A DNA stretch of 64,000 nucleotides from NCBI RefSeq assembly GCF_012911975.1, contig NZ_SMDQ01000028.1:1-64000 (forward strand), read 5' to 3'. The DNA comes from Nodosilinea sp. P-1105. Lineage in GTDB: Bacteria; Cyanobacteriota; Cyanobacteriia; Phormidesmidales; Phormidesmidaceae. This document shows positions 8,042 to 15,792 of the stretch, piece after piece. Below the pieces are notes generated by a model. The model was not told where the DNA came from and did not search any database. It saw nothing but the letters and a program-made list of their open reading frames with translations. The first letter of the stretch is position 1. Each line of letters opens with the position of its first letter. The position numbers and the translations under genes were made by a program.

Positions 8042-9823
8042 TTATTTGGTGACAGCAGCTGGGGCCAGGTCTGGAGTAGGGGCTTGGCTGGATACTACAG
8101 ATTCGGGCTGAGGGGTGGAGACCTTGGGGTGGCGGAACCGTTTAGTTACGGCGGGACCATAGAACATGACAGCGATGCCGCTAACCACCAGCAAAGAGCC
8201 GATCCAGGTGAGCGCGGTGACCCACCAGGGTTCTCGTTTGAGCTGCAGGGTAGACTGCTTCAGGTCTCCAGGATTCCAGGAGGCTTGGGCCAGTTTCCAG
8301 CCTTTGAACCAAGTGGGATGATTCATCCAGACAGAGCGCTGGATGGCCTTTTCTGCCTGGGGGTCGATTAGGGTGATTTGACTAGTCCACATGGCTACCG
8401 ATTCGCTGCCCTCGTTGCGTTCGACGATGAAGTCATCGAGCTTTACCCAAAAGGGCAGCTGTAGAAGTTTGGGGCTAAACGCCGCCAGGTAGGGACCGTC
8501 CTTTGTCCTTAGGGCGGTGGGTTCCCCCCAGGGCAGCCACTGGTCTTGGCCGTCGGGGGTAGCCACATGCAAGGCTGGATTTCCCTGGCCTGCGGTCACT
8601 GCACCGTTGACTGGGGTAACAGGCACCACCTGCCGCTGCACCTGGGCCTGCTCCAGAGTCTCAACTAGAGAAATTTCGAAGTCGGCCCAGCCAGGGGCAA
8701 CGGCGATACCAGGCTGTAGCGGACCCTGAGTGAACCCCTGGGACGAGCGGGCGGCATAAAAGAGTTTATGGGAGGGAGAGACCACCACCCGAAAATAGTC
8801 AGCGGCGGTAGAGCTAGGGGGGGCATAGGTCACTGATAGGGAAAGGGTATCGCCAGAGCGCACGGGCTCAAAGTCATCTCGGCCAAACACAAACCAACGT
8901 TCCTGTACATCTCCCTGGGTGAGGTTGATCTGCACCGCCGGATTGCGTACCTGATTAGAGGCGGAGATCGGCTGGTTATTGGCGTCCAGGCGGAAGTCTG
9001 GCCAGAATTGGGTAAGGGTGAGTTCAAGGTTGTTGGCCAAGGCCAGGGTTTTTCCCATCTGCTGCTGCACATCGATGGGATCGTTGCCATCAATCTGCAA
9101 TGTGCCCCAGGCCGGTGTCGGGGCCGGTGGGCTGAGCAGCTGATCAAGTTCTTCTAGGCTCTGGGCCTGGACAATTTCAAGCTGGGCCGGGCCAATATCA
9201 ACCTGGCGATACATGGCAGGGGCCAGGGCTAGCCATCGCTCTAGGGTTTGGTCCATGCGATCGCTGGTTAGCCGCAATTTCACCGCTGGATTGTCTACCC
9301 CGTCCGCTTCCTCGAAGCGAACGGTCTTGATCGCCTGGTCGCTATAACCCAACAACTGTAGGCCAGCCAACTGAGCCGGGGTAACCGAACCATCGGGGCG
9401 AACCCAGACATCGGTCTGCTGAGGGCTTTGGCCCGGAGCAACCACTTCTAATAGATCGCCCTCTACCCGAATTTGATTACTGGGACCGCTGTCGGTGCGT
9501 ACCAATAACATCCCTTCGGTGCTGAGATGAATCACCGCTGCTGAACCGGCAATAATCACAATTAATCCCCAGTGGGTCAGGGCAAAGCCGATTTTTCTGG
9601 TCCCCCGCCAAGGATAGCGGCTGAGGGTAGATAGCCCTAGATTTACCGCCAGCAAAAACATCAATGCGCCGAACCAGGGACTCTTATAAACCAGTTGTTG
9701 TACAGTCCTCGACCCTACACTAGATTCATAAAAAGTCGCCCCGATTAAAATAGCAGCGATCGCGATTAATAACGGCACAGCCAGGCGCACTGACCCTAAA
9801 AAACGGATTAACTGAACGACCAT
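8042..9823 (-). CDS. ccsB: Cytochrome c maturation protein CcsB (ResB/Ccs1-like)
   Basis: A 593-residue ResB-family protein, partner of CcsA in System II haem ligation outside the cytoplasmic membrane. The N-terminal part has three helices: LIRFLGSVRLAVPLLIAIAA, a helix around FGALMFLLAVNLGLS, and ALTHWGLIVIIAGSAA with the conserved His. A large soluble domain of about 400 residues follows, then a C-terminal helix WVTALTWIGSLLVVSGIAVMFYGP. Typical cyanobacterial Ccs1 is about 450 residues, so this copy is long, like its neighbour CcsA. It heads the leftward run ccsB-ccsA-Rieske and is divergent from the globin/multihaem operon. Confidence 0.88.
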   Translation of the reverse strand: MVVQLIRFLGSVRLAVPLLIAIAAILIGATFYESSVGSRTVQQLVYKSPWFGALMFLLAVNLGLSTLSRYPWRGTRKIGFALTHWGLIVIIAGSAAVIHLSTEGMLLVRTDSGPSNQIRVEGDLLEVVAPGQSPQQTDVWVRPDGSVTPAQLAGLQLLGYSDQAIKTVRFEEADGVDNPAVKLRLTSDRMDQTLERWLALAPAMYRQVDIGPAQLEIVQAQSLEELDQLLSPPAPTPAWGTLQIDGNDPIDVQQQMGKTLALANNLELTLTQFWPDFRLDANNQPISASNQVRNPAVQINLTQGDVQERWFVFGRDDFEPVRSGDTLSLSVTYAPPSSTAADYFRVVVSPSHKLFYAARSSQGFTQGPLQPGIAVAPGWADFEISLVETLEQAQVQRQVVPVTPVNGAVTAGQGNPALHVATPDGQDQWLPWGEPTALRTKDGPYLAAFSPKLLQLPFWVKLDDFIVERNEGSESVAMWTSQITLIDPQAEKAIQRSVWMNHPTWFKGWKLAQASWNPGDLKQSTLQLKREPWWVTALTWIGSLLVVSGIAVMFYGPAVTKRFRHPKVSTPQPESVVSSQAPTPDLAPAAVTK

Positions 9824-10036
9824 AATTATTCACAAACAGTTGTCGAAGTTAATCCACACCTTTCCGGCTTTACCCATTTTCTTTTGTATAAATAGCTGCA
9901 AAATAATCAAAAAAAACTGGAAAAATGCAAAGCTTGCACCACCTTAATGCGCTATTCACATCATCGAGGCAATGGGCTTGACTATGCATAATAGCCATGG
10001 AATTCATGCGATTTACGGATATTTAATCGCCTCTCT

Positions 10037-10078
10037 GTAGCCTTATTTACAAAAAAACTGGGATTTACCCCATAGTCT
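10037..10078 (+). promoter_or_regulatory. Consensus NtcA-activated promoter of the globin/multihaem operon
   Basis: GTA-N8-TAC (GTAGCCTTATTTAC, 10037-10050) is followed after exactly 22 bases by TAGTCT (10073-10078), which fits the -10 box TAN3T. This is the known layout of NtcA class II promoters. It faces the globin gene, giving a leader of about 325 bases. No matching -10 box sits at the mirror position for the ccsB direction. The rest of the 587-base gap (9824-10410) shows no ORF; TGCAA-N3-TTGCA at 9926-9938 is a minor dyad near ccsB. Confidence 0.65.
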
Positions 10079-10410
10079 CAGTAGCAAGTTGATTTTCTAG
10101 GTAGCCGCGATCGCGAATACCTGTGTGGCGCTATAGTTGCGTTGCAATATTTGCTTTTCCCAGGCAAATCTAATATTCAATGATTTGCTGGGCTGGCTTA
10201 GAGTTTTCTTGAGAGTTTCCTTGGAAAAATAACAGCCTCCAGTCTAGAGAAACGACAAGTGTCTTCTTTCTGTCTGCCAAACTTGGACAGGTTTCCCTGC
10301 TTAGTTTGATAGTGGATTGTGGCGTTTTTCTGACGTTGATACTCTGAAATCTTGCAATCTAAGTTTTTGGCACCTAGCTTCGTACTTTACTTAGGAGATT
10401 GGTAGATCCT

Positions 10411-10890
10411 ATGACTACCCATGTTGAGAGTTCCCCGCAGCCTCCGACATTGCAGGTGACGCTGCTAGAGGAAAGCTTTTCCCAGGTTAAACCCCAGGCC
10501 AATGAGTTTGCCAGCAGCTTTTACGACAACCTGTTCACCGACTATCCAGCGGCTAAACCCCTATTCGCGAGTACAGATATCACCGCCCAAAGTAAAAAAC
10601 TGCTGGCTTCGCTAGTATTTGTAGTCGAAAACCTTAAACAGCCCGAAGCCCTGAGCGAGGCGCTGAAAGGTCTAGGCGCCCGCCATGTGGAATATGGGGC
10701 CTTACCCGCGCACTATCCCCTGGTGGGTAACAGTCTGCTCAAGACCTTTGAACAATACTTAGGCGGCGGCTGGACTCCAGAAGTAAAGCAGGCCTGGGTC
10801 GATGCCTATGGCGTCATTACCGAGGTCATGTTAGAAGGTGCCGATTATTCCCCAACTGATGTGGAGTTGGAGAGTACCCCAGAGGGATAA
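10411..10890 (+). CDS. Single-domain bacterial globin
   Basis: A 159-residue haemoglobin of the Vgb/single-domain type. The pattern is SFYDNLFTDYPAAKPLF (Tyr at B10), ITAQSKKLLASL (Gln at E7) and GLGARHVEYGA, with the proximal His. The C-terminal helix TPEVKQAWVDAYGVITEVM also fits. There is no reductase domain. Tyr-B10/Gln-E7 globins commonly do NO dioxygenation or bind O2 tightly. It is the first gene of the rightward multihaem operon, three bases before the pentahaem gene. ATG 10411 has AGGAG 13 bases upstream, rather far; TTG 10399 is the alternative start and adds four residues. Confidence 0.9.
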   Translation: MTTHVESSPQPPTLQVTLLEESFSQVKPQANEFASSFYDNLFTDYPAAKPLFASTDITAQSKKLLASLVFVVENLKQPEALSEALKGLGARHVEYGALPAHYPLVGNSLLKTFEQYLGGGWTPEVKQAWVDAYGVITEVMLEGADYSPTDVELESTPEG

Positions 10891-10893
10891 CCC

Positions 10894-11541
10894 ATGGTGC
10901 CGAACAGCTCCCGCTGGTTCAGCTGGAAAAACCTGATTAGCTTCCGTGTCGCCATGGTGGTGTTTTGTCTGGTGCTAGTGGCCTGGTTTGGAGCGGCCTT
11001 TGCATTAAACCAGAGGCAGATTTTTCTGCCGGGGGAAACTTCCGTTGGCCACCACCTGTTTGAGACCTCTTGCAGTTCTTGTCACCAGGCTTTTCAGCCG
11101 GTCAACAATGACGCCTGCATGAGCTGCCACCAGGCTGAATTAGCCGAAGATGCCCACGGTCCCTCCAAATTCAGAGATCCTCGTTGGGCTGCAGAGTTGG
11201 CCAATCTCGATGTAATGACCTGTACCACTTGCCACAGCGAACATGTCCACATGTTTGGCCGCGGCGTTCACCTGCAACCCGATTTGTGTATGAACTGCCA
11301 CCAGGGCCTGATTGAGGGAGATCTGGCCAGCCATAACGGGTTTGCCCCGGATGGCTGCTGGACAGGGGGGTGCCATAACTACCATGACCAGCGCTCAATT
11401 TCCACTGGCTTTTTGCGCCGCAATATGGGGGAACCGCCGATGCTGCCGGTGCAGCAACTGCCGGAGCGTACTGTGGTGCTTCAGCGTGCCGTGGCCCCAG
11501 CCCCCGACTTGACCCAAGAGTTTTTGGAGGGGAGACAATGA
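10894..11541 (+). CDS. Membrane-anchored pentahaem cytochrome c
   Basis: A 215-residue protein with one N-terminal helix (VAMVVFCLVLVAWFGAAFAL) and an extracytoplasmic haem domain. Haem motifs are CSSCH (60), CMSCH (75), CTTCH (110), CMNCH (132) and an expanded CWTGGCH (155), a CX4CH site known from some cytochromes c3. Many extra His residues (HH, HVHMFGRGVH, HNYHD) could be second axial ligands. The anchored low-potential design suggests a quinol-to-periplasm relay of the NapC/NrfH or cytochrome c3 kind, though close family membership is not clear. GAGGG precedes the start. Its stop overlaps the next start (ATGA), so the two are translationally coupled. Confidence 0.88.
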   Translation: MVPNSSRWFSWKNLISFRVAMVVFCLVLVAWFGAAFALNQRQIFLPGETSVGHHLFETSCSSCHQAFQPVNNDACMSCHQAELAEDAHGPSKFRDPRWAAELANLDVMTCTTCHSEHVHMFGRGVHLQPDLCMNCHQGLIEGDLASHNGFAPDGCWTGGCHNYHDQRSISTGFLRRNMGEPPMLPVQQLPERTVVLQRAVAPAPDLTQEFLEGRQ

Positions 11542-12338
11542 CAGGTTTCATGGCCGGTCTACTCTCTTTGCTCTTTTGCTTGCTTTCAGGGTTGTCCTGG
11601 GCTCTTCCGGCCTGGGCTAATGGGGTCGATCAGGCCGTTGTGCAGGACGCTACTCAGCTTTGGCAGGGTAGTGCCCATGCCTTGAATGACATCAATTGCT
11701 CTAGCTGTCACCAGGCCTCTGAAACCCAGGCTTTTGTGCTCAGTCCTAAGGAGGAAAGCTGTCAATCCTGCCATCAGCAGGCGGTGGAGACGTTTCATCT
11801 GGGTAAGCACGGCATTCGTTTACGGGAGGGGCAGTCTCCCCTGACGCCAGCTTTAGGGCGGCTGCCCATGCAGGCCGAGGCCCAAGGACTGCAAATGACT
11901 TGCAACACTTGCCATGACGCCCATTCCGTTAATACGGTGCAGGCGGCGGTGGATTCGTGCCTAGGCTGCCACAGCGACACCCACTCCCTCAACTACGGTA
12001 ACTCTAGCCATAGCGAACTGTTTGCTGCCGCTAGCAGTTCGCCTCGCCCTGGCCCTGAGGCCGTGAGCTGTGCCACCTGCCATTTACCCAGGCACCAGGT
12101 AGGACAGGGAGATAGCGCCACTACCCTAGTCAATCACAACAATACCTATACCCTACTGCCCCGCGATCGCATGGTGGCAGAGGTGTGCATGAACTGCCAT
12201 GGGGTTGAGTTTAGCTACAACAGCATTTTTGACGATGACCTGGTGGAGGCTAATTTTGATCATCCCCCCACCCAAAAGCTACAGACCCTGGAAATGATGC
12301 GAGCCCTAGAGCAGCGTCGCACTGGCCAGGGCAGCTAG
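11538..12338 (+). CDS. Secreted hexahaem cytochrome c
   Basis: A 266-residue protein with a Sec signal (LLSLLFCLLSGLSWALPAWA) and six CXXCH motifs: CSSCH 54, CQSCH 75, CNTCH 122, CLGCH 141, CATCH 178 and CMNCH 217. His residues such as GKHGIR, DAHSV and THSLNY are candidate distal ligands. The layout resembles multihaem electron-transfer proteins of the NrfB/doubled-CXXCH sort. I see no CXXCK or other motif marking a catalytic nitrite reductase, and no crosslinking Tyr motif that I can recognise. It is coupled to the pentahaem gene by an ATGA overlap. Likely role: periplasmic electron acceptor or haem wire; substrate unknown. Confidence 0.87.
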   Translation: MTGFMAGLLSLLFCLLSGLSWALPAWANGVDQAVVQDATQLWQGSAHALNDINCSSCHQASETQAFVLSPKEESCQSCHQQAVETFHLGKHGIRLREGQSPLTPALGRLPMQAEAQGLQMTCNTCHDAHSVNTVQAAVDSCLGCHSDTHSLNYGNSSHSELFAAASSSPRPGPEAVSCATCHLPRHQVGQGDSATTLVNHNNTYTLLPRDRMVAEVCMNCHGVEFSYNSIFDDDLVEANFDHPPTQKLQTLEMMRALEQRRTGQGS

Positions 12339-12393
12339 TTCAGGTCCGTCAAATCAGGTCTTGAACGTACACAATTTATAAGGAGAGATACCA

Positions 12394-13050
12394 ATGACAA
12401 CTGTAGAACGATGGATGGGAGCCCTTCGCACCCGCACCTTGGCCTTTATTTCGATAGTCTTAGCCGTAGCCGTAGTGGCGGCAGCCTGTGGCGGTGGCGG
12501 CGGCACCACCGCCCAAGCTGGGGGTGGAATTTCCCCTGAATTGGTTACCGACTATATTCACACTGTCTTAGAAGCAGACCGCACCGCTTATACCCGCCAT
12601 GTGGTTAACCGGGCCCAGGTACTGGAAGGGCAAACCAAAGAAGATGGTGTCGTTCCAGTAGAAGCAACGGAAGGCTGGCAGCAAACCGATGGGATTCCGT
12701 TACCGGCGCAAATGTTTCGCCTGGGCTCTGAAATTGCCAATGAGGCTGGCTATTTCACCTACAACTTAATTTCTCCCTGGTATATCAACGACAGCCAGGC
12801 CCCCAAGAGTGGCTTTGAGGAAACGGCCATGGCGGAGGTGATTGAAACCGGAGAGCCCTACAAGGACTACCAGGAGGTGGGTAACCAGCAGTTTTTCTCG
12901 GCTGTCTACCCTGATGTGGCCGTGGCAGAAGCCTGCGTTAGCTGCCATAACCAGCACCCGGTGCACCTGGAACGTTACCCCGACAAGCAGTTTGAAATGG
13001 GTGAAGTAATGGGGGGAGTGGTGATTAATATCCCCATGACCGGGGCCTAG
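12394..13050 (+). CDS. Tll0287-like (DUF3365) haem c lipoprotein
   Basis: A 218-residue lipoprotein. After a hydrophobic signal the lipobox VVAAACG is followed by a Gly-rich linker. A PAS-like DUF3365 domain ends with the single haem site CVSCHNQHP near residue 180 and a GEVMGGVVINIP strand. Tll0287 of Thermosynechococcus is a structurally known member, with unusual haem ligation and a proposed redox-sensing role. SD AAGGAGAG precedes the ATG. It is 55 bp after the hexahaem gene, in the same operon. It could sense or pass on the redox state of the chain. Confidence 0.85.
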   Translation: MTTVERWMGALRTRTLAFISIVLAVAVVAAACGGGGGTTAQAGGGISPELVTDYIHTVLEADRTAYTRHVVNRAQVLEGQTKEDGVVPVEATEGWQQTDGIPLPAQMFRLGSEIANEAGYFTYNLISPWYINDSQAPKSGFEETAMAEVIETGEPYKDYQEVGNQQFFSAVYPDVAVAEACVSCHNQHPVHLERYPDKQFEMGEVMGGVVINIPMTGA

Positions 13051-13110
13051 ATCCCCGATGATCTGGGGCGCAGCTGCCTGTGCCCCTGCTAGTACTGACT
13101 GGCAAAAATA

Positions 13111-13157
13111 TGACCACCGTTGCTGAGGGTGTCAGGTGTTAGGTGTCAGGAATGGTT
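13111..13157. repeat. Dispersed STRR block, second copy
   Basis: TGACCACCGTTGCTGAGG followed by GGTGTCA-type heptamers and GGAATGGTT. It is a near copy of 4083-4136, so the flanking sequence as well as the heptamers has been duplicated. It sits between the DUF3365 and cytochrome-b-like genes. Confidence 0.8.
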
Positions 13158-13227
13158 GGCCGACTTATGCCGCAGAGTACTAGTCCGTTATTAAGTGATC
13201 TGATGTACTGTTAATCCCCCAGGGCTG

Positions 13228-13992
13228 ATGACGTTTAACCAGCAAGAGCCGCAACATCCCGACTCCCAGGTAACGGGTAACCCCTCCCCAGACATCGGGG
13301 AGCCGATATCACCTGAGTTATCGATTCCTGATAGTCAAAAAATCGCTCCCCAGCGGCGGCAGCCGCGACGGCCTAAGGGCATACGACCGACATTTAGAAT
13401 GCTGATTGGCTTGACTCTAATGACGGCGTTGCTACTGCTTCCCTTTGTGTTTAGCGATCAGTACCTCGAGATCATGCGATCGCGGGCCGTAGACCTGCAT
13501 GGTGTGCTGCGGGGAGGGGCCTACAAACAAATTACGGGTTTCTTAGCCGTGGGATTAGTGGCCGTTGAGATGTTGCTCACTGTTCGCAAACGCAGTCGTA
13601 GTTGGATTGGCCGGATTAAACTGCCGGGCTCGATGCAGCTATGGCGCAGTGTGCATATTTTCCTAGGCGTCGCCCTGGTGGGTATGGTGCTGATACACAC
13701 CGTAGGTGCCAACGGGTTTAACTTTAATGCCCTCTTTCTCTGGGTCTTTTTTGGCACCACCCTGACCGCCCTGGTGGGGGTCGGAGCCGAAACCGGCATT
13801 TTAGAATCCTCCCGGCAGTTTTTTGGGCGACTGCCCGGCCACCGCCGACCCCTAACTAAAGGGCCGCTGATTCGCAATCTGCGAGCGTTTTGGCTGGCTA
13901 GCCATCTCTTTTTTGTCGGGGCATTTCTGATTATGCTAGTTTTTCATATTTTTCTGGTGTACTACCACCGGGGTCCCCTGGGTCTGGGATAG
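13228..13992 (+). CDS. Di-haem cytochrome b-like membrane protein
   Basis: A 254-residue protein. A polar N-terminal tail of about 60 residues is followed by four hydrophobic helices. Two helices each carry a His pair with 14 residues between: HIFLGVALVGMVLIH and HLFFVGAFLIMLVFH, plus a further His in FHIFLVYYHRG. Such spacing across a helix is typical of b-haem ligation in respiratory b subunits and ferric-reductase-like proteins. I do not recognise a named family. In context it could move electrons between the quinone pool and the multihaem cytochromes. The start has only a weak SD, so the true start may be internal to the polar tail. Confidence 0.7.
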   Translation: MTFNQQEPQHPDSQVTGNPSPDIGEPISPELSIPDSQKIAPQRRQPRRPKGIRPTFRMLIGLTLMTALLLLPFVFSDQYLEIMRSRAVDLHGVLRGGAYKQITGFLAVGLVAVEMLLTVRKRSRSWIGRIKLPGSMQLWRSVHIFLGVALVGMVLIHTVGANGFNFNALFLWVFFGTTLTALVGVGAETGILESSRQFFGRLPGHRRPLTKGPLIRNLRAFWLASHLFFVGAFLIMLVFHIFLVYYHRGPLGLG

Positions 13993-14025
13993 GGCCTGTG
14001 GATTGACGTTAAGGATGTAAAAACA

Positions 14026-14499
14026 ATGGCTATGACGGGTTTGAAAAGTCACTGGGGACAAGGCTGGCTAGCCGTGGGTTTGGTGGGTCTATTTGCGATC
14101 GCCACCCTGCTGCTGACTCGACCCCAGGCAGGCCCCAGGTTTTCTCCCCTCTCTGGCCTGATGGCCCTGCAAGCCAGCGCCCAAGCAGCCATGCCCTATG
14201 ATCAGGCCCTGGGCAGCCAAAAGCCCACCCTGATTGAGTTCTATGCCGACTGGTGCACCACCTGTCAGGCCCTTGCACCCACCCTACAGACCTTGCACCA
14301 CCGCTATGGGGAGCAGGTCAACTTTGTCATGCTCAATATTGACGACCCCCGCTGGAACCAGCAGATCGAGCAGTTCCAGGTGAGTGGCGTACCCCAGCTC
14401 ACCTTGCTGCGCCCCGATCGCTCTGTCGTTGATAGCTTTATTGGCAAGGTGCCAAAGTCTGTCTTAAGTGACAGCTTGATCACACTGTTGAAGGCTTAG
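14026..14499 (+). CDS. Membrane-anchored thioredoxin (TxlA/HCF164-like)
   Basis: A 157-residue protein with one N-terminal helix (GWLAVGLVGLFAIATLLL) and a thioredoxin fold whose active site is WCTTC (FYADWCTTCQAL). The cis-Pro loop is SGVPQLTLL. HCF164/TxlA proteins face the lumen or periplasm and pass electrons to apocytochrome c cysteines. Its place right after the multihaem genes, with ccsBA divergent nearby, fits a dedicated reductant for haem-site thiols. AAGGA lies about 10 bases before the ATG. Confidence 0.85.
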   Translation: MAMTGLKSHWGQGWLAVGLVGLFAIATLLLTRPQAGPRFSPLSGLMALQASAQAAMPYDQALGSQKPTLIEFYADWCTTCQALAPTLQTLHHRYGEQVNFVMLNIDDPRWNQQIEQFQVSGVPQLTLLRPDRSVVDSFIGKVPKSVLSDSLITLLKA

Positions 14500-14507
14500 T
14501 GCGGCAA

Positions 14508-14549
14508 GGTGTCAGGTGTCAGGTGTTAGGTGTTAGGTGTTAGGTGTTA
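14508..14549. repeat. Six tandem GGTGTYA heptamers
   Basis: Two GGTGTCA units followed by four GGTGTTA units, exactly 42 bases. This is the same heptamer family as the blocks at 4.1 and 13.1 kb, here without their flanking sequence. Confidence 0.9.
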
Positions 14550-14652
14550 GGAAGTACCCGATACCCGGATAACCCACCCCTGCCCCTTCCAGGAGGGGAT
14601 ACCGATCCCCGAAACCCAGCTTTATCACCTACCGCCATTGAGGTCCTGAACC

Positions 14653-14883
14653 ATGGCATTACTGAATCAATTCTTGAGACTATTGGAGTTTATCGAGCAT
14701 TTATGTACCGATTTAGTCGATTATGGGGACTGGCTAACCTCGTCTATAGGGCTGGTATTCAACGTTTGTCTGCTGAGTTATACCGGATTGCTGATAACTG
14801 GCTGTACAGCTCCAACAGCGGCTATATTGGCCAGCGTGGTGGCCTTAGCCTGCCACTGTGTAGTACAAGAACCTGAGGCGTAG
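14653..14883 (+). CDS. Small hydrophobic protein coupled to chaN-like gene
   Basis: A 76-residue protein with two hydrophobic stretches (SSIGLVFNVCLLSYTGLLITG and TAAILASVVALACHCVV). I do not recognise a family. Its TAG ends two bases before the GTG of the next gene, which suggests translational coupling. GAGG stands about 9 bases before its ATG. An overlapping ORF in another frame (14544-14876) has no such support. The coding case rests only on position and SD. Confidence 0.45.
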   Translation: MALLNQFLRLLEFIEHLCTDLVDYGDWLTSSIGLVFNVCLLSYTGLLITGCTAPTAAILASVVALACHCVVQEPEA

Positions 14884-14885
14884 GG

Positions 14886-15785
14886 GTGGGTAATCGATCC
14901 TGTTCAAAACCTGTTCGCTGGAGCACCTTGGCCCTGAGTGGGTTGCTGGTGGTGGTCGCCTGCGCTTATACAGAGTCTCCCAGGGGAGTCATTCCCACCC
15001 CAGGGACTGAACAGGCATCCGAAGCCGAGTCAGCCAACCTAAATCAGTCCTTCCAACCGCTGCTCGAAGCTGATGTGGTGTATCTAGGGGAACGGCACGA
15101 CAGTGCGGCAGACCACAGGGCGCAGCTAGAGATTATCCAACGGTTGCAAGCCGAGAATGCCCAGGTGGCAATCGCCCTAGAGATGTTCCAACGCCCTTTC
15201 CAACCAGTGATTGATCGCTATCTGGCTGGAGAGATCACCGAAGCAGACTTGGTAGCCCAAACTGAATACGAACAGCGCTGGGGCTTCCCCTGGGAATTTT
15301 ATGCGCCGATTTTGCGCTTGGCCCAGGAACAGGGGTTACCGGTGTTAGCCTTGAATGCCCCCAGCGAAGTGGTACGCCAAGTGGCTCGCCAGGGGCTAGA
15401 TAGTCTAGAGGGGGATGATTTTCGCTACATTCCACCCCTCGATCAGATCGACATTACCAACGAAGCCTATCAAGCCTTTGTATTTAGTGCTTTTGGAGCC
15501 CATGGTGCCCATGGCGGCATGGACTTTGACAATTTTTTTGCCGCCCAGGTGCTGTGGGATGAAACCATGGCAGAGACCATCGCCACATTTCGTCAGGAGA
15601 ATCCTGACTATCAAGTGGTGGTGCTGGCGGGACAGGGCCACGTTGTCTATGGGTACGGTATTCCTGACCGAGTTAGCCGTCGCCTGGAATCGTCCCTAAA
15701 CCAGCACATTGTGTTGCTAAACCCCCCGGAGGCAGCCACCGAGGAAGCGGCCATTGCCGACCAGTTTTGGTACAGCCAGGACTAG
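14886..15785 (+). CDS. ChaN-family haem-binding-type lipoprotein
   Basis: A 299-residue lipoprotein. The hydrophobic signal LALSGLLVVVACAY ends in a lipobox Cys. The DUF399/ChaN domain begins VYLGERHDSAADH and includes ALEMFQRPFQPVIDRYLAG, WEFYAPILRLA and VVVLAGQGHVVYGYGIP near the end. Campylobacter ChaN binds stacked haems and is iron-regulated; the fold is shared with the TIKI/EreA group, so a hydrolase is also possible. Next to a multihaem cytochrome operon, haem handling is the more likely role. GTG start at 14886. Confidence 0.82.
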   Translation: MGNRSCSKPVRWSTLALSGLLVVVACAYTESPRGVIPTPGTEQASEAESANLNQSFQPLLEADVVYLGERHDSAADHRAQLEIIQRLQAENAQVAIALEMFQRPFQPVIDRYLAGEITEADLVAQTEYEQRWGFPWEFYAPILRLAQEQGLPVLALNAPSEVVRQVARQGLDSLEGDDFRYIPPLDQIDITNEAYQAFVFSAFGAHGAHGGMDFDNFFAAQVLWDETMAETIATFRQENPDYQVVVLAGQGHVVYGYGIPDRVSRRLESSLNQHIVLLNPPEAATEEAAIADQFWYSQD

Positions 15786-15792
15786 AGGAACA

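Noticed and set aside
11538-12338. Cytochrome c nitrite reductase (NrfA) or hydroxylamine oxidoreductase
   Set aside because: No CXXCK site, wrong haem number and too short; I keep it as an electron-transfer cytochrome.
14544-14876. 110-residue ORF overlapping the small hydrophobic protein
   Set aside because: It starts inside STRR DNA, has no SD, no recognisable domain, and is not coupled to the next gene.
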